Below are positions 56,783 to 64,000 of a DNA stretch of 64,000 bases, one piece after another. A model generated the notes under the pieces. It was not told where the DNA came from, ran no database searches, and was given only the letters and a program-made list of their open reading frames with translations. The DNA comes from Haematococcus lacustris (taxonomy: Eukaryota; Chlorophyta; Chlorophyceae; Chlamydomonadales; Haematococcaceae): contig JASKMD010000012.1 of the NCBI GenBank assembly GCA_030144725.1, forward strand, positions 10,091,931 to 10,155,930, written 5' to 3'. Every line of letters starts with the position of its first letter. Positions within the stretch are counted from its first letter, which is position 1. Made by a program: the position numbers and the translations under genes.

Positions 56783-57128
56783 CACTCCTACAATTTAGTC
56801 CCTGCGTTTGTCCCTGCGTTCTACCGACCTTGACCGATTGGGCTGAAAATTTGATAGATGGCAGTTTTCAGAAAATAAAACATATTTTTCAAGAAAAATA
56901 TTTGGAAAAATCCAAAAGCTGTTGCGCTGTGGCCCGCAACCTATCCCTGCACTCATCCCTGCACTCTAGCCCCAGGGCCACAGCGCAGCCGCCTTTGATT
57001 TTTTCAAAATATTTTTTCTGAAAAATATGTTTTGTATTCTGCAACCTACCATCTATCAAAATTTCAGCCCGATCGGACAAGGTCGGTCAACACGCAGGGA
57101 CGGACGCAGGGATTAATTTGTAGGAGTG
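56783..57128. mobile_element. 346-bp foldback/MITE with CA target duplication
   Basis: The ends are inverted: cactcctacaaatt/tagtccctgcg-type at left and cgcagggattaatttgtagg plus agtg at right. Internal arms (gggctgaaaatttgatagat and its counterpart atctatcaaaatttcagccc) also pair. Duplication copy 1 has the empty site (cctagtcaagctcg); here it reads cctagtca-element-caagctcg, giving a 2-bp CA target duplication. Confidence 0.9.
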
Positions 57129-57212
57129 CAAGCTCGTGCGAACTTCTGTAGAGAGCTGTCTGTTCAGCAGGTGTGGTGCCATGTGATTGGTGCCAATGCC
57201 GTCCCCATGCTT

Positions 57213-57253
57213 GAACACTTTTTCGGCTTTTCCCCAGGCCGAAACCGTGGGGA
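57213..57253. mobile_element. 41-bp foldback insertion
   Basis: Copy 1 reads cttgaaccatgcag. Copy 2 has 41 extra bases containing tttcggc/gccgaaa and tcccca/tgggga arm pairs, with a repeated gaac at the edges. Confidence 0.7.
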
Positions 57254-58101
57254 GAACCATGCAGCATAGGAGCATCTCTCCCGATGCACCGTCTCAGGCA
57301 GTCTAGGGTCTCCCTCAAACCCAACCCAACGCCTCCCCCACCTCTCGAGCCACTTGACTTCCATAGCCTTGGTGCCTAGGACCATGTCCGGGCTCAAGGT
57401 GAACTCACCCCCCATCAGCTCTCTGGCGGCAAGCTGGGACTGAACACTCCAGCTGGCCTGACACCTCCTGCCTAACTCCACATCTGCCTTGATGACCCTC
57501 ATTAGCAGGTCGCTGTGGGATAATTTGGCAGTGTTCCAGAACTTGCACGCAGCCCTAAGCCAGTAAAGCTGGAGGGGCAGCTGCCCCAACTCATGCAGCA
57601 CCATCAGGCCTAACACTGAGCTACGTACCCTGGCAGCAAACCTGAGAAATCTGAGCATGCGTGTTTGCACTGGGTTGGAGAGTTGCACACCATGCCCAAG
57701 GAATGGAGTGCCCCATACCTGGCTGCCATACAGCCCCAAGGGGAGCACAAACGCTCTAGTGAGGTGACACAGGGCATAAGGATCCTGCAGGACCCCATAC
57801 TCTCTAGCACGGTTGCATGCCTGGCGCATGGCGAGGGACATGCCAGCCCTCATATGAGTGGCAGCAAAAGCAGGGGTGGCGCTGGGATTCAAATGCATGC
57901 CTAAGTACTTGAACTCTCTCACCACAGGCAGGATCTCATGCTTTATACTAGGTGCTGTAGTTTGTGAGCTGCCATTGAAGACCATCACCTTTGACTTGCC
58001 CACATTGACTGTAAGGTGTTTCCTGTCAGCAAAGCCTTGTTGTTGGCAGACCAGCCGCTGCAGTCCGTGGGGCGAGGTGCTCACCAGGGTCAGGACATCA
58101 G

Positions 58102-58400
58102 CATACACTCCGGCAAATTAAGGCCTGGCTGGCTTGGAAAACTTGAGAGTTCAGCTCTGAAACTTGGTATGTAGGCTGCTGTGACCTAGGGGAGTACAAG
58201 ACTCTCTCGGGCCAAAGTGTAATTCTCACTCGGTGTCGAGTTGCTAGGCCTGGTGTGGGGCTGTGACCCTGATTTTGGCTAAGGGAGTTGGCACCGAGTG
58301 ATCAAAGTAAACTTTCATGAAATGTGAGTATGAGCGATTGTAAAGGATGGTTACAGCTGCCCAACTTAGTAGGTGGCATGCAAAAAGTCCCAGCCAGTGA
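58102..58400 (-). repeat. 0.3-kb repeat, inverted partner of 52590-52888
   Basis: See 52590-52888. Here it abuts the truncated 5' edge of the LINE fragment. Confidence 0.85.
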
Positions 58401-59307
58401 TGTATACATGAAGTGGGTGACAGGTGTGCCTTGTATCCTCACAGCATCAACAGGACCCAGGAACTCCTTACTGATGTCGTGAACAGACACTGTCATAATC
58501 ATGTCATAATCAGACACTGTCAGATACATACATGCGCAAGCAAACGGGTGAAGGACCCGCAAGCACCCACGGGTGAGGGGGTCACACAGAAAGCCCTAGG
58601 TCACCCCACATGACGGTCGGACGGTCGGGCGCGTCCTATGGCACTAACAGCTACGGCGCGCTTCCCCGATGCGCGGTCTTGACACGGTCTTGTTTTTGTT
58701 TACTTTGTAAATTTTGCTCGAGGATTATACGCCGATTGGCGTGCACGAGGGCAGCTACAGCCTCGGCATGTAGTGTATTGAGCTGAAGACGATGAAGAGG
58801 AGTCTGTCCATGCATTCACCTCGGCTCCTGCCTGCAGCGTACCGTAGTACAAACAGAACGCTCAGCGGCACCTTTGGACACATCTGGGATGTGGCCTTAG
58901 CTGCAGTCGAGCTGCTGTTGATGCTTCTGGTAGCGCAGCAGCAGAACACTCGCATGGCTCGCTGGGACAGTGTATGCCCGCGTTATAGCCCTCCCGGCTC
59001 CAGCCTGGCCTCATCCTTGCACGACTGCCCAGAGCTGCAACAACACCTCGACCTGTCTGCGCCATTTGGCGCAACGGAGCTAAACGGAGTTACGCAAATT
59101 TTGGATCGGTGGCTGTCGTGCGGGACGTCGTGTGGGGCGTGGTGGGGCAAAGTCGTAGCGGCTCTGCCCACCACGTCCTGGGCGCTCGGGGACTACTCAA
59201 TGACGGCAAGTTGTGGCATAGGTTTTCACCTGCTTGCTCACCCCTGTCAGCGGCCACTGCCGGCACACCCCATTGGGATTAGAGTTTGGGGTCGGGGTTC
59301 AGTGTAG

Positions 59308-59657
59308 CCCTTGCCCCTCTTCCCAACCTTGCCTCCTCCTCCACCGAATAGGATATGCACTAGCACAGCTATCAGCGTTACAACAGGCCAACAAAACTTA
59401 TTCAACATTCAGATGAGACCTGCAGCGGAGACAGCTTATCTTCACTTACAATCGATAACGAATCAGCGTTACAACAGCCTTGGTGTTGCAGCCTGATGGT
59501 GGCAACTCCAGCGTGCTGACAAGCTGTGCATGGCCCACCTGCACTGCTCACAGTCACGCCAGGCCAGGCCAGGGCAGGGCAGGGCAGGGCAGGGCAGGGC
59601 GGGGCAGGCCATTCATTTTACCCACTCTCCTTGCCCTCCTGCCGCCCCCCTGTGCAG
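59308..59657. other. spacer before the last exon
   Basis: Contains a short GGGCA run (59568-59600) just before a pyrimidine-rich tract and the acceptor at 59657; no exon recognised. Confidence 0.5.
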
Positions 59658-59813
59658 CTGCGCGTGCTGTTCCTTGCCCTGCACCTCCTGCTGCTGCTGG
59701 CGGCACCCTCCTGGTATTGCGACTCGCATGCACGGGCCTGGCTGCTCATGCTGGACCGGCTGGGGGGCTACTCTGTGAACCTTGCCACCCTGGCCCTGGC
59801 GCCCAGCCTCAGG
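59658..59813 (+). CDS. single exon of an unrecognised membrane protein
   Basis: Acceptor tgtgcag, 52 codons and donor gtaggt, phase 0 on both sides. The peptide has a strongly hydrophobic start (LRVLFLALHLLLLLAAPSWY), then CDSHARAWLLMLDRLGGYSV and NLATLALAPSLR. It looks like one or two membrane helices of a larger protein whose other exons would lie past the satellite or upstream. Family unknown. Confidence 0.5.
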
Positions 59814-59828
59814 GTAGGTTGCCTGTCA

Positions 59829-59895
59829 GGGGGTGGGGGTGGGGGTGGGGGTGGGGGTGGGGGCTCAGGGTATGCATGGGGGGGGGGGGGGGGGG
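59829..59895. repeat. GGGGGT and poly-G run
   Basis: Five to six GGGGGT units then an uninterrupted run of about 18 G just after the donor of the preceding exon; a likely site of length error. Confidence 0.9.
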
Positions 59896-60029
59896 CAGGT
59901 GAGAAGGTGAGAAGGTGGGTGGGGTGGGGTGCCTCGTCCTCCTCGCAGCCTCCCGGTTGCCCCCCGCACCCCCCAATGAAGCTCATAGCGGTCAGGTCCA
60001 CATCCCACAGCCCTAGGGTGTGACTCAGC

Positions 60030-63000
60030 ACACAGCCCTCACAGCCCTCACAGCCCTCACAGCCCTCACAGCCCTCACAGCGCTCACAGCCCTCACAGCC
60101 CTCACAGCCCTCACAGCCATCACAGCCCTCACAGCCCTCACAGCCCTCACAGCCCTCACAGCCCTCACAGCCCTCACAGCCCTCACAGCCCTCACAGCCC
60201 TCACAGCCCTCACAGCCCTCACAGCCCTCACAGCCCTCACAGCCCTCACAGCCCTCACAGCGCTCACAGCGCTCACAGCCCTCACAGCCCTCACAGCGCT
60301 CACAGCCCTCACAGCACTCACAGCCCTCACAGCCCTCACAGCCCTCACAGCCCTCACAGCCCTCACAGCCCTCACAGCCCTCACAGCCCTCACAGCCCTC
60401 ACAGCCCTCACAGCCCTCACAGCCCTCACAGCCCTCACAGCCCTCACAGCCCTCACAGCCCTCACAGCCCTCACAGCCCTCACAGCCCTCACAGCCCTCA
60501 CAGCCCTCACAGCCCTCACAGCCCTCACAGCCCTCACAGCCCTCACAGCCCTCACAGCCCTCACAGCCCTCACAGCCCTCACAGCCCTCACAGCCCTCAC
60601 AGCCCTCACAGCCCTCACAGCCCTCACAGCCCTCACAGCCCTCACAGCCCTCACAGCCCTCACAGCCCTCACAGCCCTCACAGCCCTCACAGCCCTCACA
60701 GCCCTCACAGCCCTCACAGCCCTCACAGCCCTCACAGCCCTCACAGCGCTCACAGCGCTCACAGCCCTCACAGCCCTCACAGCCCTCACAGCCCTCACAG
60801 CCCTCACAGCCCTCACAGCCCTCACAGCCCTCACAGCCCTCACAGCCCTCACAGCCCTCACAGCCCTCACAGCCCTCACAGCCCTCACAGCCCTCACAGC
60901 CCTCACAGCCCTCACAGCCCTCACAGCCCTCACAGCCCTCACAGCCCTCACAGCCCTCACAGCCCTCACAGCCCTCACAGCGCTCACAGCCCTCACAGCC
61001 CTCACAGCCCTCACAGCCCTCACAGCCCTCACAGCCCTCACAGCGCTCACAGCGCCTCACAGCCCTCACAGCCCTCACAGCCCTCACAGCCCTCACAGCC
61101 CTCACAGCCCTCACAGCCCTCACAGCCCTCACAGCCCTCACAGCCCTCACAGCCCTCACAGCCCTCACAGCCCTCACAGCCCTCACAGCCCTCACAGCCC
61201 TCACAGCCCTCACAGCCCTCACAGCCCTCACAGCCCTCACAGCCCTCACAGCGCCTCACAGCCCTCACAGCCCTCACAGCCCTCACAGCCCTCACAGCCC
61301 TCACAGCCCTCACAGCCCTCACAGCCCTCACAGCCCTCACAGCCCTCACAGCCCTCACAGCCCTCACAGCCCTCACAGCCCTCACAGCCCTCACAGCCCT
61401 CACAGCCCTCACAGCCCTCACAGCCCTCACAGCCCTCACAGCCCTCACAGCCCTCACAGCCCTCACAGCCCTCACAGCCCTCACAGCCCTCACAGCCCTC
61501 ACAGCCCTCACAGCCCTCACAGCCCTCACAGCCCTCACAGCCCTCACAGCCCTCACAGCCCTCACAGCCCTCACAGCCCTCACAGCCCTCACAGCCCTCA
61601 CAGCCCTCACAGCCCTCACAGCCCTCACAGCCCTCACAGCCCTCACAGCCCTCACAGCCCTCACAGCCCTCACAGCCCTCACAGCCCTCACAGCCCTCAC
61701 AGCCCTCACAGCCCTCACAGCCCTCACAGCCCTCACAGCCCTCACAGCCCTCACAGCCCTCACAGCCCTCACAGCCCTCACAGCCCTCACAGCCCTCACA
61801 GCCCTCACAGCCCTCACAGCCCTCACAGCCCTCACAGCCCTCACAGCCCTCACAGCCCTCACAGCCCTCACAGCCCTCACAGCCCTCACAGCCCCTCACA
61901 GCCCTCACAGCCCTCACAGCCCTCACAGCCCTCACAGCCCTCACAGCCCTCACAGCCCTCACAGCCCTCACAGCCCTCACAGCCCTCACAGCCCTCACAG
62001 CCCTCACAGCCCTCACAGCCCTCACAGCCCTCACAGCCCTCACAGCCCTCACAGCCCTCACAGCCCTCACAGCCCTCACAGCCCTCACAGCCCTCACAGC
62101 CCTCACAGCCCTCACAGCCCTCACAGCCCTCACAGCCCTCACAGCCCTCACAGCCCTCACAGCCCTCACAGCCCTCACAGCCCTCACAGCCCTCACAGCC
62201 CTCACAGCCCTCACAGCCCTCACAGCCCTCACAGCCCTCACAGCCCTCACAGCCCTCACAGCCCTCACAGCCCTCACAGCCCTCACAGCCCCTCACAGCC
62301 CTCACAGCCCTCACAGCCCTCACAGCCCTCACAGCCCTCACAGCCCTCACAGCCCTCACAGCCCTCACAGCCCTCACAGCCCTCACAGCCCTCACAGCCC
62401 TCACAGCCCTCACAGCCCTCACAGCCCTCACAGCCCCTCACAGCCCCTCACAGCCCTCACAGCCCTCACAGCCCTCACAGCCCCTCACAGCCCTCACAGC
62501 CCTCACAGCCCTCACAGCCCTCACAGCCCTCACAGCCCTCACAGCCCTCACAGCCCTCACAGCCCTCACAGCCCTCACAGCCCTCACAGCCCTCACAGCC
62601 CTCACAGCCCTCACAGCCCTCACAGCCCTCACAGCCCTCACAGCCCTCACAGCCCTCACAGCCCTCACAGCCCTCACAGCCCTCACAGCCCTCACAGCCC
62701 TCACAGCCCTCACAGCCCTCACAGCCCTCACAGCCCTCACAGCCCTCACAGCCCTCACAGCCCTCACAGCCCTCACAGCCCTCACAGCCCTCACAGCCCT
62801 CACAGCCCTCACAGCCCTCACAGCCCTCACAGCCCTCACAGCCCTCACAGCCCTCACAGCCCTCACAGCCCTCACAGCCCTCACAGCCCTCACAGCCCTC
62901 ACAGCCCTCACAGCCCTCACAGCCCTCACAGCCCTCACAGCCCTCACAGCCCTCACAGCCCTCACAGCCCTCACAGCCCTCACAGCCCTCACAGCCCTCA

Positions 63001-64000
63001 CAGCCCTCACAGCCCTCACAGCCCTCACAGCCCTCACAGCCCTCACAGCCCTCACAGCCCTCACAGCCCCTCACAGCCCTCACAGCCCTCACAGCCCTCA
63101 CAGCCCCTCACAGCCCTCACAGCCCTCACAGCCCTCACAGCCCTCACAGCCCTCACAGCCCTCACAGCCCTCACAGCCCTCACAGCCCTCACAGCCCTCA
63201 CAGCCCTCACAGCCCTCACAGCCCTCACAGCCCTCACAGCCCTCACAGCCCTCACAGCCCTCACAGCCCTCACAGCCCTCACAGCCCTCACAGCCCTCAC
63301 AGCCCTCACAGCCCTCACAGCCCTCACAGCCCTCACAGCCCTCACAGCCCTCACAGCCCTCACAGCCCTCACAGCCCTCACAGCCCTCACAGCCCTCACA
63401 GCCCTCACAGCCCTCACAGCCCTCACAGCCCTCACAGCCCTCACAGCCCTCACAGCCCCTCACAGCCCTCACAGCCCTCACAGCCCTCACAGCCCTCACA
63501 GCCCTCACAGCCCCTCACAGCCCTCACAGCCCTCACAGCCCTCACAGCCCTCACAGCCCTCACAGCCCTCACAGCCCCTCACAGCCCCTCACAGCCCTCA
63601 CAGCCCCTCACAGCCCTCACAGCCCCTCACAGCCCTCACAGCCCTCACAGCCCCTCACAGCCCCTCACAGCCCTCACAGCCCTCACAGCCCCTCACAGCC
63701 CTCACAGCCCTCACAGCCCCTCACAGCCCCTCACAGCCCTCACAGCCCTCACAGCCCTCACAGCCCCTCACAGCCCTCACAGCCCCTCACAGCCCCTCAC
63801 AGCCCTCACAGCCCCTCACAGCCCTCACAGCCCTCACAGCCCTCACAGCCCCTCACAGCCCTCACAGCCCTCACAGCCCTCACAGCCCTCACAGCCCTCA
63901 CAGCCCTCACAGCCCTCACAGCCCTCACAGCCCCTCACAGCCCCTCACAGCCCCTCACAGCCCCTCACAGCCCTCACAGCCCTCACAGCCCTCACAGCCC
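60030..64000. repeat. CCCTCACAG 9-bp satellite, about 440 copies to the window end
   Basis: Units are nearly perfect. The left third has point variants (cgctcacag, catcacag, cactcacag). From 61050 onward 10-bp units (CCCCTCACAG, GCGCCTCACAG) appear, rare at first and dense after 63450. The minus-strand frames (CEG and RAV repeats) are artefacts broken by each 10-bp unit. The array runs off the window. Confidence 0.98.

Larger units (their letters stand above)
56472..58108 (-). pseudogene. LINE (non-LTR retrotransposon) reverse-transcriptase fragment
   Basis: The minus-strand frame starts at the polymerase box C, VYADVLTLVSTSPHGLQRLV. The usual YADD is reduced to YAD followed by V, consistent with loss of one Asp codon. 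Then come HLTVNVGKSKVMVFN and FKYLGMHLNPSATPAFAATH (thumb and connection), GLYGSQVWGTPFL, and, after interruption by a 346-bp foldback element, the C-terminal zinc knuckle CTCTRC...FEC. Everything 5' of box C (fingers, endonuclease) is missing and the adjoining sequence is the unrelated 0.3-kb repeat. The element is dead. Confidence 0.8.
55127..59036. repeat. large direct duplication, copy 2
   Basis: Same content as 48248-50778 plus about 1.0 kb of extra LINE and flanking sequence (57435-58470) and two small insertions (56783-57128 and about 57213-57253). The right end continues beyond the common part as a longer plus-strand frame to 59307. Confidence 0.9.

Noticed and set aside
59768..63508. 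Long minus-strand frames of CEG and VRA repeats
   Set aside because: They arise from the 9-bp unit being a multiple of three; they break at each 10-bp unit and lack any flanking domain.
60030..64000. CRISPR-like array
   Set aside because: Units are 9 bp with no spacers and the DNA is eukaryotic.

Overview
The window is GC-rich nuclear DNA of a green alga of the Chlamydomonadales/Volvocales type, most like Haematococcus. This rests on small exons with strict GT...CAG introns, CAG/CTG and C-rich microsatellites everywhere, TM-plus-Gln/Ala/Pro-rich proteins, and a TnpB-like gene lineage known from these algae. The species call is an inference. Positions 26001-26500 are an assembly gap.

Left part (1-30.9 kb). 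Five cellular genes could be assembled exon by exon with consistent splice phases: a Spinster-like MFS transporter (minus, 4439-9007); a MYND zinc finger plus CS (p23-like) domain protein (plus, 9619-13970); an AGFG/AGD14-type ArfGAP with DPF and NPF motifs (plus, 15235-19602); the end of a two-component receiver-domain protein running out of the gap (plus, 26661-28034); and APC10, the Doc1 subunit of the anaphase-promoting complex (plus, 29641-30895). A poorly resolved membrane protein lies on the minus strand of 0.7-4.2 kb. Introns and spacers hold very long simple arrays: GGGGCA (about 0.5 kb), CCCCA (about 0.55 kb) and CCCCG (about 4.2 kb).

Middle (31-38.5 kb). This is a nest of mobile DNA: five long-hairpin elements with TAGATA...TATCTA tips, a 0.55-kb direct duplication, an element with inverted termini carrying a GGGCT array, pieces of a recurrent repeat here called R1, and a broken copy of a Fanzor (eukaryotic TnpB-like) gene.

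Right part (38.7-64 kb). Two single-pass membrane proteins with low-complexity tails are followed by a large direct duplication (48.25-50.78 and 55.13-59.04 kb) that contains a dead LINE. Between the two duplicated copies sits the fullest Fanzor-like gene, 50998-54913. It has five exons and recognisable RuvC-I and RuvC-II motifs, but the segment that should carry the second half of the zinc finger and the RuvC-III Asp appears deleted, and the tail continues in another frame. One of its introns is blown up to about 80 copies of CCTGA, and another holds some 13 short palindromes. The window ends in about 4 kb of a CCCTCACAG 9-mer satellite.

The most notable system is the Fanzor lineage. There is one near-complete gene, one truncated copy and two weaker relics in 64 kb, associated with the R1 repeat. 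The hairpin family, whose arms differ between copies yet remain self-complementary, is the second most interesting item.
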